Assembly: GCA_001600095.1 (NCBI GenBank)
Contig: BCIX01000004.1
Location: forward strand, 252,586 to 316,585
Length of the DNA stretch: 64,000 nucleotides
Reading direction: 5' to 3'
Source: Bullera alba
Lineage: Eukaryota > Basidiomycota > Tremellomycetes > Tremellales > Bulleraceae
The number at the start of each line of letters is the position of its first letter. The first letter of the stretch is position 1. The position numbers were made by a program, and so were the translations under genes. The notes beneath the pieces are model-generated. The model was not told where the DNA came from. It ran no database searches and worked only from the letters and a program-made list of their open reading frames with translations. Positions 1 to 12,604 of this stretch are shown here, one piece after another.

Positions 1-485
1 CGCTGCCGCTCACTACATCCGATCCATTGCCCCATCCTACGGCATGTGAGTTGAAATTGCTCAAGCTCGAGCTGACCCTCCCAGCCCCGTCGTCCTCCAC
101 TCGGACCACTGCGCCAAGAAGCTCCTCCCATGGTTCGACGGCATGCTCGAGGCCGACGAGGCTTACTTCAAGGAGCACGGACAGCCACTCTTCTCCTCGC
201 ACATGCTTGACTTGTCCGAGGAGTCCAAGGAGGAGAACATTGAGATCTGCGTCAAGTACTTCCAGCGAATGGCCAAGATCAACCGTGAGTAGCGCTTCTG
301 AAACAGAGATTACAAGAGCTCATCGTCCGCCAGTCTGGCTCGAGATGGAGATCGGTATCACCGGTGGTGAGGAGGACGGCGTTGACAACACTGGTGTCGA
401 CAACAACTCTCTCTACACCCAGCCAGAGGACATCTGGGATGTCTACAACGCTCTCCGACCCATCTCCCCATGCTTCTCCATCGCC

Positions 486-520
<35 letters not shown>

Positions 521-1150
521 AGGAAACGTCAAGCTCAGGCCCGAGCTCCTCGGCAAACACCAGGCCTACGCTGCCGAGCAGACCCAGAACAAGGAGGGCG
601 ACAAGCCAATGTGAGTGGGCGTGTTCATTCTATCCTGTTTCAAATTCTGCACTCTTCTCTCGTTTCCAACACTTCCGAGATATACCCCTCCCCCACCGCT
701 ACCCACATAGACAGTGCCCTATTCTCCTTTCAATGAGAACATAGAGGCGATCCGGTCAGCGCATATGGAACCAAGGCACATGTTAGAGCTTGCTTTTCCT
801 ATACTTTTACCACATCTCCTCATTCTGAGGTAGACGGTTTTGGTCTTTTCGTGGAAAAGGAGGTGTCGAATTGTGGCTACAGACTTGTCATCAATCAAAT
901 CAATCAGTACATCGCTGACACTGATCCAGCTACCTTGTCTTCCACGGTGGATCCGGATCGACCAAGGAGGAGATCGCCACCGCCGTCACCAACGGTGTTG
1001 TCAAGATGAACGTCGACACTGACACCCAGGTGAGCCAATTGCAACTTGTCGTTAGAAGCCATGCTGACCATTCAGTTCGCCTACCTCACCGGTATCCGAG
1101 ACTTTGTCCTCAACAAGAAGGACTACCTGATGAGCCAGGTCGGTAACCCA

Positions 1151-1200
<50 letters not shown>

Positions 1201-1330
1201 CCGAGAGGGAGAGAAGACCCTCTCCGAGCGAGTCAAGGAGGCCTGCATCGACCTTGGCAACGAGAACAGGGCGTGAGTGGGGGAGTGTATGGGCGCACGG
1301 GGCCTTGGGCTGACAGAATTCCGCAGTTAA
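1..1330 (+). CDS. FBA1: Fructose-bisphosphate aldolase, class II (3' part, 5' truncated by window edge)
   Basis: Zinc-dependent glycolytic/gluconeogenic aldolase of the cytosol, cleaving fructose-1,6-bisphosphate to DHAP and glyceraldehyde-3-phosphate. The window opens inside the gene (AAAHYIRSIAPSYGI), so the start is missing. Predicted exons are <1-45, 85-284, 334-610, 930-1029, 1076-1272 and 1327-1330. Family landmarks in order are PVVLHSDHC (zinc ligand His), EMEIGITGGEEDGVDN, AAGFGNVHGVYKPGNVKL, YLVFHGGSGS (phosphate and metal binding) and KMNVDTDTQFAYLTG. The last intron interrupts the end of the frame: spliced GC|T TAA and unspliced GCG TGA both give ...NRA followed by stop. The intron at 611-929 is about 320 nt, long for this genome. 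The family assignment is secure; the exon edges are hand-predicted. Confidence 0.95.
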
Positions 1331-1743
1331 ACCCATCCATAATAACGAAAATAGAAGCGAGATCCGTATTTTGTAGTCCCAATAGTTGTTGGCCTGCGTG
1401 AAATGAGAATGAAGGAATTGCAGAAGTCAGAAGCTAGCGCCTTGAGCTGTTGCATTGACATTGGTGCTCGCTATCATCACCCTCACAGCGGTCACCCTCA
1501 CCCCAGCGACGTTAATACCGGAATCGCCGGTGGGTTGTGGCGGAATTTGATTCCGTCAAGCACGTCTCGTCATTCCAGCTGGCCTCCACGCCAACCCCCG
1601 TCGCATGGTGAGCGTGACTTGAATCGCTCATCCTATACCATATTGCATCTCGGTCACACAGAGCATACAGCAGCGCATAGAGCATCAGCTGCACATACCG
1701 CTCTCATATACCCTAGACCGGATCGTCAAAAACACCGGACAAG
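1331..1743. other. FBA1 - SEC24 intergenic region
   Basis: 413 bp between tandem genes. It should hold the FBA1 3' end and the SEC24 promoter and leader. Short open frames here have no homology I recognise and no splice support. I see no RNA gene or repeat. Confidence 0.6.
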
Positions 1744-4700
1744 ATGAGCCAACAAGCGTTGATGTTGCCCCAAGGCTGGGAGGCTAGATGGTGAGTGGTA
1801 TAGGCAGGACCTGGCGAGAGCTGTGAACTCTCTGCTCCTGGAACCGCACTGATTGTGACTACAGGGACCAGCAGTCTCAGTCGTACATCTATGTCGGTGA
1901 GTGCAGCTTGAGTCTAAGCTTTTGGTCGCCAGCTGAAATCGCATAGACCAAGCGTCCGGCCGATCGCAATGGGAACTCCCGACCCAGCCGACCTACCCAT
2001 CTTCCAACCCATCGGTCTCCCCACCTCCCGCTCCGGCTGCGCCTGCTCCCGCCCGAGCTGGAAGACGGCAATACCCGACCGCGCAGATCCAGCAAGTGTA
2101 CGGAGGAGGCGGGTACGACGCGACGGGCATGGTCGCTGGAGTTGGGCAGCAGAATGTAGCGGGCAATGGATTCCCAGAACAGAATGGCCCCATGACAACC
2201 CATCAAGTGGCTCAACAACTCTTCACTCCGGGCATGCAGGGTTCCGCCCCAGCTCAACCTGCATACCCAGCCGCCCCCGGATACGGTCAACAGGGTCAGC
2301 CTGCCTACCCACAAGCAGGAGCGCCCGTGGATCAGGTCTCGAATCAGTTCCAACAGATGAACATGGGCCCAGGAGCCGGTTACCAAGGTGGCGCAGCACC
2401 AGGCTACGGCGCCCAACCCCAACAACAGAGCAAACAGCTGCATTCCGTCCAAACTGTCAACTTGATAGGAATGCAGCCCGACGTCAGGGCACTGGACGCC
2501 CCACCACCACCATACCTCCTTCCCCCAAACGCTGCCGTGACGCAATCCCCGCACGTCCAGCCCGACCCTTCGTACCAGCGCTGCACGCTGACATCAATGC
2601 CCATGACCCAGTCTCTGCTCAACAAGTCGAAGCTCCCCCTAGCCCTGGTCATGGCGCCATACCGATCGTACAGGGAGAGCGATGGGGATGACCCAGTGCC
2701 CGTGGTGGAGGACAGTGTGATTGCGAGGTGTAGACGATGTCGGGCATACATCAACCCGTTTGTCACCTTCATCGAGGGTGGTAACAGGTGGAAGTGCTGC
2801 ATGTGTGGTCTGAGCAACGAGGTCCCACAGCTGTTCGACTGGGATCAGAGAGAGGGCAAGCCCGCGGATCGATGGGCGAGGAAGGAGTTGAACCACTCGG
2901 TCGTGGAGTTTATCGCCCCAACGGAATACATGGTCAGACCGCCCCAGCCGCCAGTCTACGCGTTCTTGATCGACGTCAGTGCCGCTGCCGTCCAATCTGG
3001 AATGGTGGCCACTGCGGCGAGGACAATCCTTGAATCCCTCGACTCGTTGCCAAACGCCGACAAGAGGACAAAGGTCGCTTTCATCGCCGTCTCGAGCTCG
3101 CTCCACTTCTTCTCCCTTCCCGCCGGGGCTACGGAAGCGTCAATGCTGGTCGTCTCGGATCTCACCGATGTGTTCCTGCCCAAGCCCGTCGATCTACTGG
3201 TCAACTTGGACGAATCGCGACCTGCCATCGAGTCGTTCCTGGGCAAGCTCAGCGAGATGTTTGCCGACTCTCAAACGATCGGCCACGCTCTCGGATCTGC
3301 GCTCCAAGCTGCTCATCAGATGATCAGCAAGTACGGTGGAAAGATCATTGCCCTGACTGGATCCCTGCCGACGCTCGGAGAGGGCGCCCTGAAAGCCCGA
3401 GACGACCCAAAGCTGCTGGGTACGTCAAAAGAGAGCTCTCTGCTCAACGCCGCTTCGCCATTCTACAAGACGTTTGCCATCGAATGCTCCAAGCAGCAAA
3501 TCTCGGTCGACATGTTCCTCTTCTCTGCGAGCTACACCGATGTCGCGACGCTGTCTTGCTTGCCGAGGTATACCGCCGGTCAGACGTACCTCTACCCTGG
3601 GTTCAACGCGTCCAGGTCGGAGGACGCCATCAAGTTTGCAACCGAGTTTGGCAAAGTCTTGGCCATGCCCATTGGACTGGAAGCCGTCATCCGAGTTCGA
3701 GCGTCGAGAGGTATCCGAATGTCGGCGTTCCACGGCAATTTCTTCATCCGATCGACCGATCTACTGGCATTGCCAACGGTTCCCCTGGACCAGAACTATG
3801 TGATCGAGCTGCAGCTAGAGGACGACTTGAAGGGATCGCACGTGGTGATCCAGACTGCGATCCTGCACACGACTTGCTATGGCGAGAGGAGGATCCGAGT
3901 GATCACCCAGGCGATGCCAACGACCGACTCTGTGGCCGAGCTGTACGCCTCTGCGGACCAAGTTGCGATCGCGACGTACCTCGCCAACAAGGCCGTCGAG
4001 AAGTCTATGACTGGATCGCTGGACGACGGAAGGAATTTGATCACCAACAACCTGTCGGCCATGTTGACAGTGTACAAGAACCAAGTGACGTCTTCGAATG
4101 GTGCTTCGGCTCAACTTGCCGTTCCCGACAACCTCAAGTTGCTGCCCCTGCTCATGTGCGGATTGGTCAAGCACGTCGGGTTGAGAGAAGGTGCTTCTAT
4201 CCCACCCGATCTCCGAGCGTACGCCCAGTGTCTGTTGACAACACTGCCCGCTCAGTCTCTGGTGCCATACATCCACCCGAGGTTCTACTCTCTGCACAAC
4301 ATGCCCGGCGACGCGGGAACGATCAACGAGACCACTGGTCAGGTCGTCCTGCCCCCCGCGCTCAACCTCACTTCGGAGCGACTCGAGCGTCATGGTCTCT
4401 TCCTGATTGAAGACTCGCAAAACATCTTCCTGTGGGTCGGACACGAGGCAGTGCCGAGATTGGTGCAAGATGTCTTTGGACTAGACTCGTACGCCGAGCT
4501 ACAGGGCGGTAAAGCCACCTTGCCCGTGCTTGACAATCCATTCAGTCAGCGGGTGAATGCCATCGTGGGCAAGACGAGGGAGTTGAGGAGGGGCGTGTAC
4601 AGGCCTCATCTGTACATTGTCAAGAGCGACGCCGAGCCCGCGCTCAGGAGCTGGGCACTGAGTCTGTTGATAGAAGACAGGATGGACAAGATGAGCAGTT

Positions 4701-4800
4701 ATGCCCAATTCCTAACCACAATCAAGAACAAGGTGAGTCGCGACGCGATCAAGGGTAGAGTGAGCAGAAGCTGACGACGGGACAGGTCAATGGATCGTAG
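1744..4800 (+). CDS. SEC24: COPII coat cargo adaptor Sec24 with N-terminal WW-like module
   Basis: Cargo-selecting subunit of the Sec23/Sec24 inner coat of ER-to-Golgi COPII vesicles. Exons are 1744-1790, 1865-1896, 1947-4732 and 4786-4800, closing in frame to 959 codons. Residues 1-40 (LPQGWEARW...SYIYVD...SQWELP) form a WW-like module assembled across two introns. A Pro/Gln/Gly-rich disordered stretch follows, then the Sec23/24 zinc finger (CRRC and CCMC pairs near 2728-2805), the trunk ([16 protein letters not shown]), beta-sandwich, helical domain and a C-terminal gelsolin-like domain ([12 protein letters not shown]). The last intron replaces an alternative read-through tail with VNGS-stop. 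Tandem with FBA1, convergent with TRM8. Confidence 0.95.
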
Positions 4801-5017
4801 AATGCAAAATAGTCAGTGGGATTAGGCCAGCCGGAGACATTGGGTTTGTGTCATAGCCTATGCATGAGATGTCGATAGAGAAGGCGGCGCGCAGTGACGG
4901 TGGAGTAGGATGAGGCGAAACGTCCGACCATTGAGATGCACCTGCATGCAGAATAGGCCCACTGGCTCACCACTGAAACCCAAGATACCAAGATATAAGG
5001 ACCGACTCTCCCCCGGA

Positions 5018-6359
<1,342 letters not shown>

Positions 6360-6725
6360 CGTGTAGGATCGTGTTGACGCTGAGGAGGCGAGCTGTGTCT
6401 TGTATATATAGTCGGAGCGTTGGCAGACAACACCATGTATAGCTGCCTCGACACTGTGGTCGTTGGTTGAGCTGGAAATCTCGGGAATCCAGGTGATCAC
6501 GTGACTTGCGGCGAAACTGCCACACTCGAGCCTCTCTTCCACCCAATTCCATCCTGACAGCTATCTTGCCTCCTTCTCGCATCTTACCCAGCCTCCTCAT
6601 CGTCCATCTACCACCTATAGAGCTCCTGACGACTACTCAGAGAGTCCAGAGTGCACGGTAGATAGAGCTACACTTCTGGGGAAATAAGGCTATCCCCCTT
6701 TGCCAACTCATTGCGGTCCATCAGC
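6360..6725. promoter_or_regulatory. Bidirectional promoter TRM8 / mS38-like gene
   Basis: 366 bp between two divergent start codons. It contains TATATATA at 6403-6410 on the TRM8 side and a palindromic TCACGTGA (E-box/CLEAR-like) at 6497-6504 near the middle. Use as a shared promoter is inferred from position. Confidence 0.6.
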
Positions 6726-7986
6726 ATGCTCGCCCGGCGACTCGCCATCGCTCCACAGGTGTCAACCGCCCTGCGAGCCGCGTCAACATGCTCTTCGGCC
6801 AACCATCCGTCGTCAAGCTCGTCGTCTCAAGGTCAAGGATGTAAGACGCTAAGCGGGAGAGGTCGAGCGAACAAGGGAGTCTCCGTCTCGACGAGATTAT
6901 CGGCGGCGAAATCGACTAGAATCGCCGAACAGGGTCACAAATCCAAGCCAGAGTCCCACCAGGAATCGTCTCATCTCTCCTCGCCGCAGTCGACAGAGAC
7001 GTCAGCCACCACTCGAGGAAGGAACAAGAAGAGGGGACAGGTGGTATTCCACCCTTTGGCCGAGAACAGGAGTGTAGATGCGGAAGAGCTCTGGGCATGG
7101 TTGAAAACGAAACACGATCCCAAAGGACCGATATTGACATCGCCAAATCACTCTCTACTCCACGTCGCCCTCACCCCGACTCATCTGCCCCTACCGATCC
7201 CTTTGGGCGTTGATCACTATGTCCTTCCGAACTCCCCGGCCAGCAGCGCAAGTAGCAGGAGCAAGATTCCCGAGCCGGAACAATGGCAAGACCTGCATTT
7301 GGGCCCCTTTGACCCATCGCTTCGGGCTTCCCATGCCAAGTCTTCGGCATCGTCAGCAATCCAGGGGGAGTTCAAGGAGAGTGCAGAGATTGCCAACTCC
7401 GTCAGCAGCGACATGGCCCGAACAGGACTCTCGGACCACCTTGTCGTCATGCACGTCCTTGGTCGACCCGGACGAGATCACCTCTTGGGCAAGACGGAGA
7501 CGGCGGAGCGGGCGGTCGAGAATTGGGACAATGAAGTGGACAGCGGAGAGGTCGTTCTCAATAGGGATATGAGCGAGGCCAGCGCTAGGAACAGGTTGTT
7601 GGCGGATCAAGAGTGGAACATGGTCCTGGCGCAACTAGGCGACAAGTTGGCCCTGAGCCAGGCCAATGTCGCAGAGGTCAAAGTCCAAAGCGCGGACAAG
7701 GAGGATATCGACAATGCCGTATCGTCCCTCACGGCCGTATTGTCCGATATGGCCATTAAGGCCAAGAGGAGCAGGAGGAACAGGAGCAGGGTCGTCTCGC
7801 TTCTTGGATCAGAGGGCGAGGACGGGTGGTTGAGAATGGATAGCACGAAGAGGAAGAGGAAGAAGAAGATGTCGAAACACAAGTTCCAGAAGAGACGAAA
7901 GGTGAGTTTGGTAACTTGACGAGTTTAGCGGGAAGCTGACTTGGACACAGGCTCAAGCTGCTGTGAGGAAGAAGATTGGAAAGTAA
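6726..7986 (+). CDS. Mitochondrial small ribosomal subunit protein mS38/Cox24-like
   Basis: Exons 6726-7901 and 7951-7986 give 403 aa. The C-terminus is the Cox24/AURKAIP1 (mS38) domain: MDSTKRKRKKKMSKHKFQKR followed after the intron by AQAAVRKKIGK. The N-terminus MLARRLAIAPQVSTALRAAS is Arg-rich, Ser-rich and free of acidic residues, as expected for a mitochondrial presequence; I chose this ATG because the frame above it begins with TTG. Known mS38 proteins sit on the mitoribosomal small subunit and are needed for COX1 translation in yeast. This copy is long: residues about 95-330 (including ELWAWLKTKHDPKGPIL and DHLVVMHVLGRPGRDHLL) match no domain I recognise. Function rests on the tail. 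Confidence 0.75.
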
Positions 7987-8371
7987 ACGGGCATACCAGC
8001 GTACAGGGCCTGTGCCGCGGGCCGTTTATAGAGGCGGAGCATGCATATTCGATCCACATGGCTGATCGGCTGAACAAGTTCTGCAGAATCGGCCAGATCT
8101 CGTCGCCTGTTATGATAACACAGCTTTCGAGCTCTCACTGTAAAAGTTGCATGAGTCGAGGAGGACCCCGACGCAGGAGAACGTCGCGAGTTTGGACGCC
8201 CTTCCAAACATAGCTCCCAGATTCCGGGCAGTTCACTTTTTTACATGATGTACAACATGAAGTCTCTGTACACAGCAACAAGGGCAACATGAGAACCAAA
8301 AAGAAGTGGACCGATGCGAAGCTCTACTATAAGGCGTGTCGGTGGATGGAGTTATACGATTTTGGGCCGGA
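7987..8371. other. Convergent intergenic region
   Basis: 385 bp between the 3' ends of the mS38-like gene and the membrane-protein gene. It should carry both 3' UTRs. No coding, RNA or repeat signal was seen. Confidence 0.6.
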
Positions 8372-9028
8372 TCATACGCTCGACGTTTGCGGCTCGTCCC
8401 TGGGTAGCTCGATCCGGGCTGAACGCTGGGTGTACCATGTATGGATCTCGCGCTGCAACGAGTCAGTAGTGATAACGGAGAAGGGCCAGGTGTTGGCACT
8501 CACGATGAGGATACCGAGCCATAGTGTGCTATGAAAATTTTGGGAGTCAGCGATAGCTCTGACGAGTTCGGGCATGGCCACCACGAGGTTTTGTGCCTGA
8601 CTGATTGAAGGTGTGACTCACCCTAGAGCCGACATGACCCAGAAGGCCGTTGCGGGCTGCACACATTGTCTGTACCAATGCAGATCTCCTATCCTATCCT
8701 TGTGCCATGATCTCGTGCCGTACAACACATCGTAAGAGCAGTTGCCGTGCTGAGTCATGCAATCAGTATTTATTTAATCGTGCGGTTTCAGGAGGCTTAT
8801 CCGACTCACAATGTGGTCGATGGCGAGGAAGGCATTTGCGGTGATGGCAAGAGCGACACAAGCGGTCGCTATGGCTATTGACCTGCTCGAGGACGCTAGG
8901 ACGAGGAGGAGACTAAAGGTGAAGAATATGGGTGGGCCGATCCGACCGACGACGAAGGAACCGGTGATCAAGTAGGCTGAGAGGACGGCGAGCGTCGCGA
9001 GCGGCGTCGTAAGTGTCATTTGAGTCAT
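8372..9028 (-). CDS. Small multi-pass membrane protein of unknown function
   Basis: Not recognised. Four exons on the minus strand (8810-9028, 8622-8656, 8504-8528, 8372-8452) close in frame to 119 aa. The start at 9028 is the first ATG; the frame upstream continues only from a TTG. The product has about four hydrophobic segments: TPLATLAVLSAYLITGSFVV, PPIFFTFSLLLVLA, IAIATACVALAITANAFLAI, and ATAFWVMSALGTLWLGILI assembled across two small exons. A short charged tail (REIHTWYTQRSARIELPRDE) follows. That three successive small exons keep frame and rebuild one hydrophobic helix supports a real gene. The intron at 8657-8809 is 153 nt, long for this window. Confidence 0.65.
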
Positions 9029-10839
9029 TGCGGCTGCTGGTGTGGTTGTAGTGGTGAGGTGGGACAAGGTCGAGTTGTGATCGCGAGGTGCAGACCTGTG
9101 TGAACTCGACTCTGTCGACGACGACTATGGCTAACGGTGATAGTGAGCTCACTCATGAAATCGACCACGCAGGCACAGCGACTGATGCTTCGGGTAAATC
9201 CTTAACCAGATAGAGCTAAACGAATACATGACGTAAGCAACTGGGTGGCGGGCGGAGGAAGAGCGGGACCTGGCGCTACCTGGCCACGCATAGGCATGTC
9301 AGGAATGGTGCTATATTTGGTACGCCTATGCAGTTGCCCAGAGATTTAGTCTCAGATCCGATCCGCGACGCGCGACGTGTGTGCCAGCGATGCCATATGA
9401 TCAGATCGCGACTTGACTAGTGACTACTGTCTCCTCCCCGCAGCGTCATGTCGATGATCCTACGACTCCAACACTCAAAGCACGATTGATAGGGTTTTGA
9501 AAAGAGCCGCTGTTCCTGATGTCTGCAGTACGAGCGCTTCCTCCAAGGCTCCATCTCATCATGATTGAAAGGTACCGGCAGAATCAAGGTGGACTGCAAC
9601 AGTCTAGCCTTTCGGGAAGAAAGGCACCTTTCCACAGCACACTCTCAACAGTAGTCGACTCGAATTCCTATCTACACTCTGCTGCTTGTCTCCATCACTT
9701 CGTGTTCGTGCGCCACGCCTAGGCAGATTCTCAATGATCACGCGTCACGGTACTCTCGAGTCGTAGCTCCGACGCCAACGCCCAATCCAAGTAGGCTTAG
9801 CCTGCTTCGAGGCCGGAACTCAGACTGCTGATGCCGTCCAGTGTCCACGTACCACGTGACGAGCATTGTTCTGCTGTAATACAAGCACAGCCCCATACGC
9901 TCTCACACGCCAGCTTGCCGTGCGTCACAGGAGGTGCAGGTGCAATCGTACATCCGGAGCCAGTGTCCATTGTGCATCCAGCTTCAAGTCTCGACTCACT
10001 CGCCGGTCAGTGGAGAGGCGGTGCAATATACCCTACAGATCTCCAGAGTCGTGAGGCAAGCTCCCCCGACGCCCAGTATTCGAGCATTGCGCTTACAGCA
10101 CCTCTTACTGGATCCCGCTCGCCTAGAACGGCTCTGTGGATCGTACACTATCGTACATGATCTGGATTGTGTACAGGTCTCTCGTGTCAGCTGCGAGGCT
10201 GTGATTGCAGAAAGTTGCAGATGTACAGAAAGCTGCCGAGCTTTCTACAGGGTGCACAGAGGTACTCGTAGACCCGGAGCAGCCTGGAGCTGAGTATAGC
10301 TAGGACTGGGCTCCTGCCGCATACATGCATACGATCGCAACTTTGTGAGACTCAAAGTCACCGACAACACGACCGGATAGGACTGTATCTATACGAGCGT
10401 CGCTAGAAAAAGCTGTGCGGTGGCGTCCTCGACAGCTTGACATATGGCACGTAGTACGTACTGACCGCGAGCCGATATGACAGCACGGGCCAGCACCCCG
10501 GTGTCGTTGACTGACTCCTGGGCCTGGCTCCTGTGAGCTGTGACATGTGAGGCTGAAACCGGAATTGATCGCATTTCCGGCGTTTCCGGTCAGATGAGCG
10601 AGGGGCTGCCAGGGGAAGGAAGGATGTCACCCAGTGTCACCCTTGTCACTAGGCGATCAGAGACGAGCCCATACCGCCGATGAAAGGAATCCTTGTTTGC
10701 GGCCAGAAATCTGGGAGCGAGTTGCGAAAGGAGTCTGGCGACTGCGGCAGAGATTGGGAGCAGGGGCATTAGGCGATCTGCATATGTAGTCAGAGCTCTC
10801 TCTCCAATGATCAGTCATCAATGCCATCTCGCGACTTAG
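9029..10839. other. Gene-poor intergenic region
   Basis: About 1.8 kb with no frame I can support on either strand; the longest open frames (about 110-120 codons near 9831-10293) overlap each other, lack family motifs and show no intron logic. The right end should hold the promoter and leader of the first GT69 gene and the left end the leader of the small membrane protein. One CACGTG lies at 9853-9858. No tRNA-like A/B boxes or repeats were noticed. An unspliced non-coding RNA cannot be excluded. Confidence 0.55.
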
Positions 10840-12604
10840 ATGTCTCCCTACGATGACTACAACGACTCCAGCTCGGAAATACACATACCTGGTCGAGATG
10901 TCGGATATGATGAAGAGTCCAAGGGCGCAGGTCTCTTCAACCCCCGCGCTTGGTCGTACAGCCCCTGCCGACATACAGTGCGCTAGACCCTTCTGGCCAT
11001 TCTCCTCTCCTGGGTGATCGGCCTGCATATCGCCTACCCCTTCCCAACGACGATACCGGTCTTTATCGGCGGCGCATTCACCCTCTTGGCTTGGACGGCA
11101 CTCGAGTGGTATAGGGTTGTCGAGGCGGTGCGAGAGAAGTCGAATGGCGAGTATGAGATCCCACTTCTATCGCCAGAAGAGGGTCAAGGGCGGAGTCCAT
11201 TGTATCAATCAGCATTCACCACGGGAAGAAAGGTCCGCTTGGGGTTGTCAACCTGTGTGATACTGTACTTGTGCTTCCTGGGCTTCATCCCGCCGAGAGA
11301 GCATGTTCCAGAGTTGATCAGAACGGACCCCTCCCGCCAGGACAAGTACTTTATCGCCGCGCTGTTGTACAACAACGAAGCGGTGTTCGAAGGATGGTCC
11401 ACCGAGCTGCTAAAGCTATGCGATTATCGTCAGTCTACCTCCGTGAATAGCGCTGACGTTAGTCGGCCATGAATCGACCTACATCTCAATCTACGAGTCC
11501 AATTCGGATGACTCTACACCGGCCTTGTTGAAGGCCTTTGGGGAGAAGTTGACTCACGCCAACATATCCCATCGGATCATCAGCACAAGGGACAACGACC
11601 GGCATTGGCCGTACAGCATCTCGCAGGAGCGGATCGATTACTTGGCCAAGGCGAGGAACCGGGCGATGGAACCCCTGCAGTCGGAGGACGAGGCGGTTAG
11701 GTTGCCCGACTACCATGAGTACTCCCGGATCGTGTTTATCAACGATGTGATCTACAAGTGGGAGGCCGTGGCGAGGTTGATAGCCACCAGGATGGACCAG
11801 GACGAGACCAAGCCGGGAGAGTATGACCTGGCCTGCGGATTGGACTACTCGCTCCCAGGTGAGTCACCTTGCGAAGGAGCTAGGCTGATGGAAGGTGTGT
11901 ACGATACCTGGGTAGCGAGGGATGTTTGCGGCACTCCATTCCGATTCTTCTGGCCATACGTCAAGGATCCAGTGTCGATCGAGTTGATAAAGGAGGAGAA
12001 GCCATTCGAGGCCGCTGCGTGCTGGAACGGCGTAGTAGCTTATCCGGCCCAAAGGTACCTGTACCAAGCGCCGACGCTGGAGAAACGGCGGTGGGAGATG
12101 ATTGACAACTGTAGGTGGTGTCATTCTTGAGGGTGGTGCTGACTTTCAGCATCGTACTATGGCTCTGTGTCCTCACCACCGCTCACCACGCCAATCAAGT
12201 TCCGGTCGACCGGCGTCGAGGCGTGCGATCACTCCGAGTGTTTCTTATTCTCTTACGACCTACACCGAGTTTATAACAAGCCCGAGCGAAGGCCGAGGAT
12301 ATTGATCAACCCGACGGTCAAGGTGGCCTATCTCCCTCATTGGTTCCGGTGGCACAACACGGTCTTGAGGATACCCGCGGTCAAGTGGTGGAACGGTGAG
12401 TCACCGAAGCTCGCTAATATTGCTGTGCTCTATGCTCACGTTGGATCAGAGGTCTGGTCGAGGGGGCTGCCGCTTCGTCTGGTGGATTGGATGTGGGAGT
12501 ATGGAGGTAGACGTCGGGATTATTGCACGTGGGCTGGATTCAACATTCCTGAGCGGTGTCCGACATTGCCCGGTGCGAGGCGGTTGAGCTGGGAGGAGGG
12601 ATAG
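10840..12604 (+). pseudogene. Glycosyltransferase family 69 (CAP59/CMT1-like), copy 1, interrupted by in-frame TAG
   Basis: GT69 proteins are Golgi type II membrane mannosyltransferases or relatives (Cryptococcus Cmt1, Cap59). Exons 10840-11428, 11463-11858, 11895-12110, 12150-12395 and 12450-12604 sum to 534 codons in one frame, but codon 49 (10984-10986) is TAG, directly before the membrane helix TLLAILLSWVIGLHIAYPF. Everything after the stop looks intact: KYFIAALLYNNEAVFEGW, THANISHRI, ERIDYLAKARNRAMEPL, YDTWVARDVCGTP, PFEAAACWNGVVAY, CDHSECFLFSYDLHR. The next gene is its paralogue. Options are a recent nonsense mutation, a downstream start, read-through, a base error, or an 87-nt intron (weak GTCGGA donor at 10900, acceptor ending at that TAG). 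Called pseudogene provisionally. Confidence 0.6.

Noticed and set aside
1889..2554. 221-codon minus-strand open frame
   Set aside because: Antisense of the Pro/Gln-rich SEC24 N-terminus; SEC24 splicing and homology explain the region.
3484..4410. 308-codon alternative-frame ORF
   Set aside because: Shadow of SEC24 exon 3 in another frame.
9831..10293. Overlapping plus-strand frames of 109-119 codons
   Set aside because: Mutually overlapping, no conserved motifs, no donor/acceptor support.
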